Shown here: positions 1 through 10,085 of the stretch, one piece after another
Layout of the letters: each line of letters starts with the position of its first letter
Numbering within the stretch: the first letter of the stretch is position 1
Origin: Atopsyche davidsoni
Lineage: Eukaryota; Arthropoda; Insecta; Trichoptera; Hydrobiosidae
Direction of reading: 5' to 3'
Length of the DNA stretch: 64,000 bases
NCBI GenBank assembly: GCA_022113835.1
Contig: JAILWY010000020.1
Location: forward strand, 62,001 to 126,000
Translations under genes and position numbers: made by a program
Notes under the pieces: model-generated
What the model was told of the DNA's origin: nothing
Seen by the model: only the letters and a program-made list of their open reading frames with translations
Databases searched by the model: none

Positions 1-576
1 CCATTTGGTTATACATACTTGATATCGAACATATCTCGAATAAAAAAAAGAAAATATGTATTGCTGTTTTTAAATATTAATAATGGATTAATGCAAAATA
101 ATAAAAATAAGGTAATTAATAATTTTAATATTAATATAAAATCCTAAGGAAGTGAAATTACTAATAAAGCATTTAATAATTAAAAGTGTAGTCTGTACAG
201 CCGTGATTTTCAGTCTGCGCCCTTCAGTTCGTATTTAGTGTATTTCAGATTATCCAAAGTTAAAAATCTCCAGTTTGTAGATTGAACAAGAAAACAACAT
301 GTTACCATCAAATAAATAATAAAAAAGAAACCTCACCAAGAGAATTACGGAATTTATTCTGAAAAAGGAAAACTACCCTGAAATGGCCGGTAAAAGAGGA
401 AAACTTAGCCACCCCCTCGAGGGGAGAGAAAAACAAGATTGGGTAGGCGGGGGTGATTTCAGAGCGGAGGTAATTTGTGACTGTTACTCTATTGAATGAT
501 TTCTTATATTTATTTGTGCAATTTATTATTATATTATTAGGTTCTTGGGTGTTATGCCGCATAATTTTTTTGTGCT
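1..576. other. AT-rich non-coding DNA
   Basis: No coding, RNA or transposon signature is visible. A reverse-strand frame at 308-562 (84 codons) has no recognisable domain and ordinary AT-rich composition, so I treat it as chance. Confidence 0.6.
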
Positions 577-616
577 CTAACGTTTCGATCCCGGCACTAG
601 AACCACCTTCATCTAA
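577..616 (-). repeat. Hammerhead-like dispersed motif, degraded copy
   Basis: On the minus strand this carries the shared pattern: GATGAAGGTGGTTC, then a loop, then a C/G-rich partner strand, then GATCGAAACGTT. It belongs to the dispersed motif family best seen at 7866-7912 and 56232-56700. The CUGANGA part of the core is altered. Confidence 0.4.
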
Positions 617-780
617 TATATTTAATAATGTTACGAAACGTTCAAGAGCTTGACGTTGATTTTAACAACAACCGCCAAAGCGAGTACAACAAACTAAACC
701 TTATTATCTTGTGAGAAAAATGTGATTTTCAATATTTTTTTTACAAGAAAACATGTGCAGTAGAGAGAGATATATATAAA

Positions 781-881
781 TATGAATTTCAAAATGTCTA
801 GGAGATTACGCTGATTTTTGTATATGAGATTTATTCAGACACGAAGGTGATCGTAATCTCCTAGCCGTTTTGCTATTCATA
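781..881. mobile_element. Fold-back MITE, family B, complete copy
   Basis: The two ends are inverted repeats of about 33 bp around the core CTAGGAGATTACG. The left end starts TATGAAT and the right end finishes ATTCATA. The centre is about 35 bp. Other copies or fragments of the same core lie at 13632, 18918, 27440, 35395, 38555, 39775, 44144, 45817 and 61222. There is no coding capacity, so this is a non-autonomous element of unknown superfamily. Confidence 0.65.
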
Positions 882-929
882 TTTGTTGTGATAAAAATGT
901 TCAGTTTGAAGAGGCTCGATTCGCTGCAG

Positions 930-1145
930 GAGAAAGTCACTTCAGCAGGGTGGGCGCGAGGGTTCGTACATAAAAAGAAACTGTAGGGATGTAAAAAGTT
1001 AGTCCAGGGGCGGCGGCCCCCGCCCCGGACAGTGCGGCACTAATGGAGGCAGGGGCGGCGCGGGTAATAAATGACTTTAAACCCTCAAGTCGGATTCATT
1101 CTGGAAATGGCCTCTCTCTCCGCGCAGGGGGTGGGTTAGGGATGC
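930..1145. other. GC-rich island
   Basis: A block rich in CG and GGGGCGG-like strings, sharply bounded by AT-rich DNA. No open frame of note crosses it. It could be a regulatory or conserved non-coding element; the sequence alone does not show which. Confidence 0.35.
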
Positions 1146-1671
1146 AGACACACTTAAAACTGGAATAAATTTGTATATAAAAAAACCTTTCTTCTGCCTA
1201 AAAGCCAAGCTGTATTGAACACCACTTAGCCATTTTTTAAATACATATTTTAAACATTACAAATGCTTAAAGTTTCCGACGTTTCAGTCCGGGTTCTGAA
1301 ATCCGTAAGAAGTAAAAAGTCAGTAATAAAATAAACACTGCCCATACATTTAAAAGTTTTTTTTCAACAATGGAAAACCTGTGTGCTTCGCACCTTCGCA
1401 TTTATATATTTTTTATAAATCCAAAAAGATAGCCCCCATACCACATTGAAACGTCGGAAATTTCAAGGAAAAACGTAGTCAAGGTATTAGCACAATTTTT
1501 AACAACTATTTGTTTCAGAGGTCAGTCCTTGGAGAAACGTGAATAATTTTTTTATTAACTCTACAAAATTTTAAAAAACCTTCTAAAAAATGTAAGCGAG
1601 AGAAGCTTTGTTCATAAACTCTAAGTTTAAATTATCTCAATAGGAATGTCTCCTGTTCAGAGAGTTGACAT

Positions 1672-2035
1672 TATATACATCACCATTTCTTCTTCAAGCG
1701 CCTCTCCTCAGAGGAAGTCGGTGATCATTTCACTGAACATATTCCTATCCTGGGCCAGTCTTAATAATTTGGCCACTGGCGCAAATTCCGCATCCATGAA
1801 ACCTTTCTCCTTCTAATGCCTGTTTTTCCTTGTTTTTTACCTGGACAATCAGGTGCAGTAAGCTATATTTTTTTAAATAATGCATTTTTTACCACTACCA
1901 GGAGTTCTCTTTCTTTGCACATTCTGTACAAGACTCCCTCATTTGTGACGCGGTCAATCCATGGTATTTTAAGTATTTTCCCATAAAGCCTCATTTTAAA
2001 CGCCTTGATTTTTCCCATTGTTGCTACCTGAAGAA
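1672..2035 (-). pseudogene. LINE fragment: region after the reverse transcriptase domain (RTE-like)
   Basis: Read on the minus strand, one frame runs for about 70 codons with one stop. It matches the C-terminal part of RTE/BovB-like endonuclease-reverse transcriptases. A stretch with K-I-P-W-I-D-R-V-T-N-E and E-R-E-L-L is followed by the arginine/lysine-rich R-R-R-K-V-S-W and then M-R-N-L-R-Q-W. After a frameshift the family's tail follows (pattern ITDFL, stop, GEALEEE). No endonuclease or RT catalytic part is present, so it is 5'-truncated, as is usual for LINE insertions. Related tails occur at 7480, 9815, 12865, 16085, 32895, 41205 and 51820. The clade name is an inference from motif memory. 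Confidence 0.7.
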
Positions 2036-2079
2036 CTAAGACAGCATCATTAATCCTGTATATATAAAGAGTACGAGTT

Positions 2080-3100
2080 AACTACTTTTCATGATAAAAA
2101 AAAAACCTCTTCATAATATTAAAAGATGTTCAATCAAATTAATCAAATACTTGATACCTGCTTGATATTTTTGTGATTAATAATAAATGAATTTTTTTTT
2201 TATGTTTAGTATAAAAGAACCTCCCTGGATTGGTAGAAAGGACGTGGGGGTCGTGCCATCCCCCTCGTAACATATTTAAAAGTCGAAAAAAGGTTTTTAA
2301 CTGAATTTAAAGACAACTTGTCACAAAGGCGGAGAGAAAAAAGTCCGAGAGGAAGTCTCGCAAGATGACGGGGGAGGGACACAAGCTGGCGAAACCTACC
2401 CTTGAAACTAACAACCTGCTCCAGCACTTGTTTCTATCTTTCTCTTAAAATCGCCGAAATGTTTTAACATGAAATTAAAAATATATATGAATTATTTTCA
2501 TCTCATGCAATACTACTATGCAAAAAAAATGTTTAAGTAGACTTAAGCCCTTAAGACTTAATAAGTATAAATAATTTATTACTGATCGAAAAACGATGCG
2601 ATAGGCAATTTTTTAAAAATATTTTAATATTAAACTGTTATAAAATAAAGCAATTTTTGTTAGCGTAGATGATAAGTATTTAAAGGCATTAATTAAAACA
2701 AGTTTCAGCGTCGTTGCAGTTTTTTCAAGCAATAAAACATTGATTGTCTTAAAATATAAATTTTAGCGTTTTTGTAAAAAATACGCTAAATTGATATAAA
2801 ACACACATGGTGATATTTTCCGTGGTAAGTATTATATAATAAACAATATGCGTGACTCATTAGGTTTAATTATATTCTGAGAACGAATATTGCTTTTTTA
2901 AAAGTTGATATATTCGGAGCATAGAAAATCTAAGTTGTTTCCATTTCAGCGAAATGACACATAATGAAAAAGAAAACCTAATAGTGGGGTTATAAAATGA
3001 AGTGAGTTGTAACAATGTCCGTTTCGATTTAATACTAGTAACGTGATCTCTTGAAATCCTTGAAAACTTATTTGTACAGGTAATATATATATTTCTAGTC
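2080..3100. other. AT-rich non-coding DNA
   Basis: Mostly A/T with short homopolymers. The short reverse frames at 2206-2427 and 2866-3225 show no domain or codon bias. Nothing else supportable is seen. Confidence 0.55.
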
Positions 3101-3107
3101 AAGCGTG

Positions 3108-3200
3108 ATGGCTGTGCAGGTGGAGTGAGGTGGGTCAGTGTGCAGTGAGTGGGATAATGCGGTGCGCAGGTAGTCCATGAGTGCAGTGAGTGCCACGCCC
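3108..3200. repeat. GTG-rich low-complexity repeat
   Basis: Degenerate repeats of GTGCAGTGAGTG-like units. A similar GTG/GAAGTG-rich tract occurs at 22850-23060. Confidence 0.5.
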
Positions 3201-3972
3201 TGCAGGCCAGGCCGGGGGTGGCCACAGCCAGGCCTCTCGTGGGGGTTGTCAGCTTTCATCCCTGCCTCTGGAGATATCCCACCTGAAGTAGCTCAAACGA
3301 GGAGTCTACCTTACCTAATATACATCAATCTTCAGTGGCGTCCAATTTTCGATACGTCAATGTCATATTTTGAACGTGTCATATTTGAGTTAATCGATTT
3401 TGAACAAATCAAGTCTAAAACACTGAATGATAAACTTTTTTATCTTATATTAAGAATTATGAACAAATCAAGCATAAAATATTAAAGTTTAACTTTTTTG
3501 TATTACTAAATTTTATTTGTATTTAGTCGGATAATCAATTTTATTCAAGGCAACTTAATCATAGAATACATTTCTAAAATAACTTATTTTATTTGGAACA
3601 GAATCGTAATCTATCGATTTCGTAAAAAAAATAATTATAACCAATGCACCTCTGCAAGGCTTGCATACATAGTCTGGCGTGTATTTATGTAACCGGTGTG
3701 CATTTTTAAAAATTTTAATTCATTGTAGTTTTCAGCGGAGGCGTTCCGTGCTCAGTGGGAAATTACATGTCATGCTGTGGATGCCACCATTTTGTTGTTA
3801 TTGATAGAGCCACTGACATAATCGCGAACAAACAAAGTATCTTTAACCACATATAATCATTATTTGATTGGCGACTACCCGACGGCGTGACGGGGAGACC
3901 TGGACGCCTAGCGAATAGTAAGTACGAAGCAGCGAACCTTTAAAAGTTTTCTATATATCCTTTTGTATAGAA

Positions 3973-4690
3973 CATAGTTTCCCAAACTATTTTGTCCCGT
4001 CGACCCCTTGTCGAGTTTTCCTGTTTTTCGTCGACCCCCTGCCTTGCTTATATTGAATTTTTACAAATTCATCAACTTCAAACATATTTTTGACATCTTA
4101 TATAGAACCAACTCACTTTAAAACGTTTTAGAACTGTCTCCCTTGGAAGCGTCTGTCTGTCCTCGGTCGCCAAAGTTCCCACGTTCCTAAACCGTACAGG
4201 TGTCCTTATTTTCACGGAATATTTGTCAAATCAATTTGTTTTATTACGTCCATTGGCGCCAATTAGCTCGCTGCCCATCCGAGTTTATTAGCCCCTGTAG
4301 ATGATTTTTAAAAAAAAGGCAACACGATCGTAATGGTTCGTCTTCTTATGTTGGTTCTACGTTTTAAGTTCGACGTTTCTTCTAGCTCCAAAAAGAAACG
4401 TCGGTATAGTTTAACAATGCCGAAAGTCTCGTTTCTCGAGCATTTGGCACGAACTTCTACGCTTCAGGGCTTCGATTCGTCACAAAGTACATAGGTACAA
4501 TCTGTCTTCAGTGCATTATGACATTTACGAAATGTCTAAATTTTAGTGATGACCTGCTTAAATGGGATCCACTCTCGTAGACCCTCATTTGCAGTTCATG
4601 TACCCCCAATTTTATTTTTCGCTGTCATCGACCCCCTGCAGGGCGAAATCGACTCCTGGGGGTCGATATTGACCACTTTGGGAACCTCTG
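3973..4690. mobile_element. Non-autonomous hAT element with perfect 8-bp target duplication
   Basis: The left end begins CATAGTTTCCCAAACTA. The right end, read in reverse complement, begins CAGAGGTTCCCAAAGTGG. The flanking 8-mers GTATAGAA at 3965-3972 and 4691-4698 are identical. Eight-base duplications and CA(G/T)xG-type inverted ends are diagnostic of the hAT superfamily. Both subterminal regions are C-rich on one strand (GACCCC repeats). An internal hairpin, CGACGTTTCTT against AAGAAACGTCG, lies near 4370-4403. There is no transposase frame. The element inserted at the edge of the 20-bp tandem array. A second copy in the opposite orientation is at 30502-31071. Confidence 0.88.
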
Positions 4691-4693
4691 GTA

Positions 4694-4813
4694 TAGAACT
4701 ACATAAACTGGCATATAACCACTTAAGTTGGCTTGCAACCACCTAAATTGGCTTAGAACTGTCTAAATTGGTTTTAAAACACTTAAGCTGGCTTAGAGCT
4801 ACATGAATTGGCT
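4694..4813. repeat. Six-unit 20-bp tandem repeat
   Basis: Six consecutive 20-mers follow the pattern TAGAACxxCxTAAATTGGCT, starting at 4694, 4714, 4734, 4754, 4774 and 4794. Units differ by 2-6 bases but never in length. The first unit overlaps the right target duplication of the hAT element. Confidence 0.85.
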
Positions 4814-4814
4814 A

Positions 4815-6090
4815 ATTTACCCCTTGTGGCGCGCGCTGAGTACAGAATCAAGACAAGCAGTTTCGCTTGCTCATTCATGCTATTCAATAGTAAATTTTAG
4901 CCATAGCATATATTAAAAGTAATACCACAAACCGGTAAGTTTTATATCTAAAATATGACAAGTGTGAGTATGTCACGTGTGATGGGGTTTGTTGAAATCT
5001 GGCGCAGGTAGGGGGTTGCAGGTGTGCCGCTCCTCCCCGAAGGCTCTCCTCGCGTCTCGATCATTATTGCCATAATTGCCCCCAAATGCTACCGAAAGGT
5101 CGAGAGCGTTTTAACCCCTATCGGGGTCGTTCGTAAATGTTCGTTAAATTCGTTTCGAAATGACCATTGCAGATATTTTTAAATTTGAAACAAACGAGAG
5201 CGGAGAGTGGTGACAACGAAAATTGGGAAAAATTATTATTATTATGTATATTAGTATCCATCATCTGTAGTGTTTTCTTCAAATGTCGCCAGGAATCTAT
5301 GTTTGAAGAGGTCATGATAGGCTTGATGAGGGTTTTGTTCTGTGCGATAGTTTTTCAGGAGAGCCAAAAAACACATGTTCGCCCTGAACACCTTCTCCCT
5401 CATTATTTGGGCTATTTACAAAACAACTTGTTTATAATTCTAACACAATAAAAGATAACAATTACACATCTTGTACAAGCTAACACTAAATTAACTCCCG
5501 CTATCTAACTCAAACACATACTTAAGTTGCTTCACTCGTACTTTATGGCGTTTATTTCGGTTTCCTAAACACTGAATCTGAAATTAATTTCAATTATATA
5601 AAACGGAGCGTATAATGCAGAGCAGACATGTGCAAATTTGTTCAAATTGTTAAAAATGCCTCTAATTAACCCCTTTTATTTTAATAAATACAACAGAACC
5701 CGACATAATAAACTACACACATCGTTTACTTTGTCTTGTGGCCACATTCTTCCAATTCTTGTGCAAGCCTCTCCGGTTAGTGTGGTATAATTTATTTGCG
5801 CTTAAAATGCTGTGTAGAAAATTTGAATCGGTTTATTTTAATTGTTTGGTTATTAATTTGGTTTCATCACTGCGTTGTGCAAATAGTCCAGGCCGAATTA
5901 ATTAATATTAATTAAACAATGAATTCGTAATAACCATTACGTCCAATGCAGAAAATTGCATCATGAGACACGATTAAGTCATTTTTATATTCAAACAATT
6001 ATAAAACTGCTCGGATATTTCTTAAATATTCTAATCTATTTTTTTAAATCTAAAACACTATGAGTTGACTGTGACACGTGAGAGAGTCTT
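4815..6090. other. AT-rich non-coding DNA
   Basis: The forward frame at 5167-5451 (94 codons) and the reverse frame over it have no recognisable domain. I see no repeat family here except background microsatellite. One short mixed-composition stretch lies at 4990-5110. Confidence 0.5.
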
Positions 6091-6149
6091 GCTCAAAATG
6101 CACAAGAAAAATCCAAGGAAAAAGTGGCACTGGTAATGGTCGAATTAGT

Positions 6150-6508
6150 AGAAGAACACCAACTCAGTAAAATATATGGTGTTTTGTTATCATGTCTCTA
6201 AAAGCTGCCTACTCACACTGCGACACAACCGACACTTGAATTGTAATTGGGAGGGTGCTTTATATAATTTTGGTAAAACAATCAACGCAAAATAACTGCC
6301 TACACTCGCTATACTGATGTAGCGTCATATTTATATTTTCGTCCAAGAAAACATGGAAAAAAACGCATTCGGGCACCTAAAGCAGCCTACAAGCGTTGTA
6401 ACACAACCGACCACAAAACGGTAACTAAACAATTTTTCACATATTTCAATTTATTACATCTCAAAATACGACGTCAAGTTGTGCCGCGAAGTTTGTAGGC
6501 AGCCTAGC
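6150..6508. mobile_element. Composite family A repeat, copy 1
   Basis: Three same-direction copies of the family A terminal sequence (core GCCTAC.CACxCTGCGACACAACCGAC) start at about 6201, 6292 and 6379. The block closes at 6471-6508 with the inverted end GTTTGTAGGCAGCC. The whole ~350 bp matches 35035-35385 in reverse complement, including the spacers, so this is one mobile unit and not chance clustering. The upstream 6095-6150 resembles the arginine-rich LINE tail (pattern GKSGTGNGRISRR). Confidence 0.65.
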
Positions 6509-6581
6509 AAAAAAAATCGTTACATTTACATTTCAAATTTATTTATCGGGTCTTCTTGAGTGAAACCACCTCGAGAGGGCT

Positions 6582-6652
6582 CCGGCCTTCCTGATACTGG
6601 TGACATCTTCAGAGATTATTCATCCCAGTACCAGAACCGAAGCGTCGGAAGA
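6582..6652 (+). repeat. Hammerhead-like dispersed motif, rearranged copy
   Basis: The 3' half (CCCAGTACCAGAACCGAAGC then GTCGG) is intact. The 5' half is preceded by an inverted fragment (GATACTGGTGACATCTTCAG). It looks like two half motifs joined in opposite directions. Confidence 0.4.
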
Positions 6653-6724
6653 TTCGAAATAAAAACGCAGCCTGAAATAATATTTTTCTCGTGACAGCTA
6701 TTGAAGTCGAATCAAATAATTGAA

Positions 6725-7090
6725 GCAATGTTTGGTCGGGGCGTCCCGCGCGCCACTGCGCCCGCCGCCGTCCACTAATGGGCGCTTTGCATTAGCGCGG
6801 GGGCGGCGCGTGACGCGGGGGCGGAAAACTCTTTCGCCGCACACGGGGAAGCAGAAGAAAGGAGCGAATGAAAAAAAAACAATCAGAGCGAAATCAATTT
6901 GAGAGCGATCGTTAGAAAGGCATTAGGCGCTAGCGTGCGCGCCGCCCGGGCCTCTTAATTCGAGGTAAATGCGCCGCGGGGCGGGGGAGGGGGGGAGGGG
7001 GGAGGGGGGAGGGGGGGAGGGGGGGAGGGGGGGGAGGCCCACTTCCGGTCCTCGAGCGCCGCCGCGATGCTCGATTGTTCTTTTCATGCG
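6725..7090. other. GC-rich island with G-run tract
   Basis: CG-rich sequence (6725-6960) is followed by a run of GGGGGAG-type units at about 6965-7035. The G tract could form G-quadruplexes. Frames crossing it are compositional artefacts. Confidence 0.45.
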
Positions 7091-7479
7091 AATGCGGGTT
7101 AAACGGGAAAAAATTGATGATCGCTCTTTGATACGGCTCAATTGGTAATTTTTTCGCGATGTCCGTCTGATTAAATCGTTGTTTTTTTTTTTTTTGTGTT
7201 TGCGATTAATAGCGAATACCTGACAGAGTAAATCTGGCCTAGAATTTAGGCAAAATTGTGATTACCAGGCAAACAAAAGGCAAAGGATAATATAGAAAAA
7301 TATTTCTTTAATTCCGGAAGGGAACCCACACAAAGCACTGTGACCTAAATATACTATATAGTAAATAATTTTAGTGCTTCTTTGTGGAGTTTAAGGCAGC
7401 AACTGTGCTTAAAATTGAGGCGTTTGAAATGTGGCTTTATTTGACCGAGTCACCGAAAACCATGAATACTGGCTCAGCG

Positions 7480-7565
7480 TGAGTATATATGTGCTCAGTG
7501 AAATTGTCGCCAACCTCCTCTGAGGAGAGGCACTTGATGAAGAAGATATATATATATATAAATAT
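7480..7565 (+). pseudogene. LINE 3' tail (RTE-like)
   Basis: The forward frame reads L-S-E-I-V-A-N-L-L, stop, G-E-A-L-D-E-E-D-I and then runs into a TA microsatellite. The same tail and the same ending in TA/ATA repeats are seen at 9945-9985 and 12870-12960. Only the last ~25 codons are present. Confidence 0.6.
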
Positions 7566-7689
7566 TTAACGAATTGTTAGTATAATGAAAATTCTCCGCA
7601 AGGGCAATAAAAGCAGTAATATCAATTAAGTAATCCGAACAAATAAGTAAATATGTGGCATTGTTCGGTGCACATTTGCGATATAATTC

Positions 7690-7750
7690 CCGAATCAATT
7701 CCTCCGGCGAAGGGAGCAATCGGGGATCGAACCATTGTGTCCCGGGATGG
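7690..7750 (-). repeat. tRNA-like B-box segment
   Basis: On the minus strand GGTTCGATCCCCG matches a Pol III B box and sits in a GC-rich context. No cloverleaf closes around it. It may be a tRNA-derived SINE remnant. Confidence 0.25.
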
Positions 7751-7865
7751 CGGCCCCATCCATCACAGCCCCGGGCCGCGGGGGTCGCGAGGCTGAGAAA
7801 AAAGGATGAAACTTCGAGCGACGCTCTCATCCAAGTCAAGTTCATGGCAACATATTTACTGATCT

Positions 7866-7990
7866 TCGAATCTTCCGACTTTTCGTTTCCGGTACTGGAA
7901 CCGTCTTCAGGGACTCTCCCTTTAGGGAGAGAGCCATCTTAGAGACAATCTCATTAGATGGTCCCAGTACTGGCACCGAAACTTCAAAAG
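7866..7990. repeat. Pair of hammerhead-like motifs in opposite orientation
   Basis: Minus strand, 7866-7912: CCCTGAAGA, then a stem-loop with arms GGTTCC and GGAAAC around AGTA, then CGAAAAGTCGGAAG. This is the best-preserved CTGAAGA in the window, though GAAA is followed by an extra A. Plus strand, 7952-7990: GATGGTCCCAGTACTGGCAC then CGAAACTTC. The stem II change relative to other copies (CCC/GGG to UCC/GGA) keeps pairing. Confidence 0.5.
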
Positions 7991-8550
7991 TACTTGCCGC
8001 TATTCGTGGTGCAAAAGGAGTGGGAGAGGCTGCAGACCGAGAGTACTAATTATGATTTCATCTAATTTGTATTAATTGATTATTTTCAGTCTCCCCTTAG
8101 TCTCCTCCCGCAGCTCTAAAAGTTACCCAAACTATTTTTGAAATTGAGACATAAAAAAGCTTTAAATGCTTCGAAGGGTGCTACTCCAGACGCCGCTGTC
8201 TCGCTTCCCCCCAGCGTCCTCGCGACAACAATCATTGTATTGTATGAATTAGTTGGAGAGAGCGCTGCGTAATGTATTTAAGTGCCTGTTAAGTGTGTTT
8301 ATAAACCAGAGAACAAGTCCCCGCCCACCCCGCTCTCCCCCGCCTGCCCCATCTCCCCTTGTCTCAACTTTAATCGTTATTTATTTGATTTGTGGATATG
8401 TACAGGAAGGCGTATATTTTATTGTTTTTTTTTAAATCAGAATTAAAATACCACTCAAGTCAGAAATGTTCCCTTCATTATTGGTATTGCAGCATAAAAG
8501 TAACTATGATGAAAAAGTTATAAAAATCTATCAATCACTCTGTTCGATTT

Positions 8551-8767
8551 AATCGATTATTTGACAATGCGAATAATCGAATTTTTTGTTGCATTTACAT
8601 TTTTTAATAAGTTGAACATGCATTAACAAATAATCGATTACTTTGGTATAAAATAATATTCTACTTATGCACAATCGATTATCTATAATCGAATTCTCTT
8701 AGATTAGTTGACGTAGCAAATAATCGAGGCATAATTTTTTATTTTAAACTGATCGAGCAATCGATTA
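8551..8767. promoter_or_regulatory. Homotypic cluster of AATCGATTA palindromes
   Basis: Full sites (AATCGATTA or TAATCGATTA) occur at 8551, 8631, 8673 and 8759. Half or variant sites (TAATCGA) are near 8573, 8686 and 8721. ATCGAT-centred sites are bound by Cut/Onecut-class homeodomain proteins in animals. The clustering is seen directly; the regulatory role is inferred. Confidence 0.4.
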
Positions 8768-9404
8768 TTAATAATGTTACTGTTTTACTCTTTGACGAGT
8801 CGAATAAATATAAGTGCTGAATTCATATTAAGATATAAAATTTCGGAAAAAGACATTTCGGATAATAGATATTTTGATATAAGCGATTCATTCGAATGAA
8901 TGATTGTTAAATTGAGATTTTTATGACATAATTGAAGAGTACATTATGGCCTATGTTTTCAAGACATCAAAGCTTATATATTTTTAAATCGAGACCACTT
9001 GTCAAATTAGGCATCATTCGATTCATTATGCAGTCTCGAGTGACTTGGCGAGAGAGGGGCGCTCTCGGCTCTCGAGGGGCTGCAGTTCGAGTCCTGGGAA
9101 CGGAAGTCCCCATCGGCGATTAGAGCTTCGGCTTTGGCACAGCCTTGTGCTCGATTCGATACGGAGCGAGGCGGGGGAGAGCCGATCGCGAGAGTCGAAT
9201 CATCCCCATCCCTCGCATGTTTGAGTGTTATAAATTGAAAGCTATTGTTTCTTTTATTGCCTTTTTAATATACTGGGTGTTTCAGAGTAAATCGACAATC
9301 CCATATAAATGACTTTTTTCATCCTTTGCGTTGTTTATTAAAGCGAAACTATTTACTAAAATACCTAACGAAAAGAGAGGCTATTGGCTGATTGTAATTC
9401 GGTT

Positions 9405-9555
9405 TTCCTTCACACGTTGAGATGCAACTGATAATCGAATGGTAACTAGTCAATAGCGTTCTCTTTTGCTTAACCATAAAAACCACCCAAAATAAAAGGG
9501 TGCTACAGGCTAATTGCAAATCGATTACAAGTTGTGTCGCTGCGTGTGTAGCCAC
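9405..9555. mobile_element. Fold-back MITE, family A
   Basis: Left end: CACACGTTGAGATGCAACTG then CAATAGCGTTCTCTTTTG. Right end: GGCTAATTGCAAATCG then GTTGTGTCGCTGCGTGTGTA. The two are imperfect inverted repeats of about 65 bp. A further right half (9690-9715) and left half (9727-9775) follow directly. Confidence 0.7.
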
Positions 9556-9814
9556 CAACACAAACTACGACTCAACCGACAACCGAACGGTGAAAATACA
9601 ATATCTTCCCTTTATTTGGGATGTTTTTTTTAATAGTTAGATACAAATAACCAATGCAGAAGAGAACCTTATAAGCCAGCTTACTGTTTGGTTATCGGTT
9701 TTATCGCAGCGTATATGGAATCCTTAAAGGCGGTTACACACGCAGCGACGCAACTTTCAACTGACTAATATAATCCCATTATATATAACCTAGACTTAAC
9801 TCACCTACAGCTGA

Positions 9815-9985
9815 CTTTCGAATGAAAAAGTGGCACTGGAAGGAGGAAACTTACGTGGATGCGAAATTACGCAAGTAGCTGGATGTCAGGAGTACTGCCA
9901 AATTAGTGATACTGACCCATGATAGTAATATTGTTGATGAAATCCTATGAGGAGAGGCATAAGAATAAGAAGAATATAATTAAAT
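9815..9985 (+). pseudogene. LINE 3' fragment (RTE-like)
   Basis: The forward strand holds the arginine/tryptophan-rich tail region (GTGGATGCGAAATTACGCAA, compare other copies). It then ends with the pattern I-V-D-E-I-L, stop, G-E-A at 9945-9985 before an A-rich end. Several frameshifts and stops are present; it is 5'-truncated and dead. Confidence 0.55.
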
Positions 9986-10014
9986 TGAATGTGTTTTATG
10001 GTTTGGCCAATGTA

Positions 10015-10085
10015 AAAAGCGCAAAAGAGGACGCTATTGGCTAGTTTGGATCTCATTTATGTCGCAGCGTGGGTAGGCAGCTTCA
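10015..10085. mobile_element. Family A MITE, right half only
   Basis: GGACGCTATTGGCTAG, then a ~20-bp spacer, then TATGTCGCAGCGTGGGTAGG. The partner arm is missing. Confidence 0.55.

Noticed and set aside
4694..4813. CRISPR-like array
   Set aside because: Contiguous 20-bp units with no spacers, in eukaryotic DNA; a simple minisatellite.
5167..5451. 94-codon frame with a hydrophobic stretch
   Set aside because: No signal peptide context, family match or codon bias; overlapped by an equally long reverse frame.
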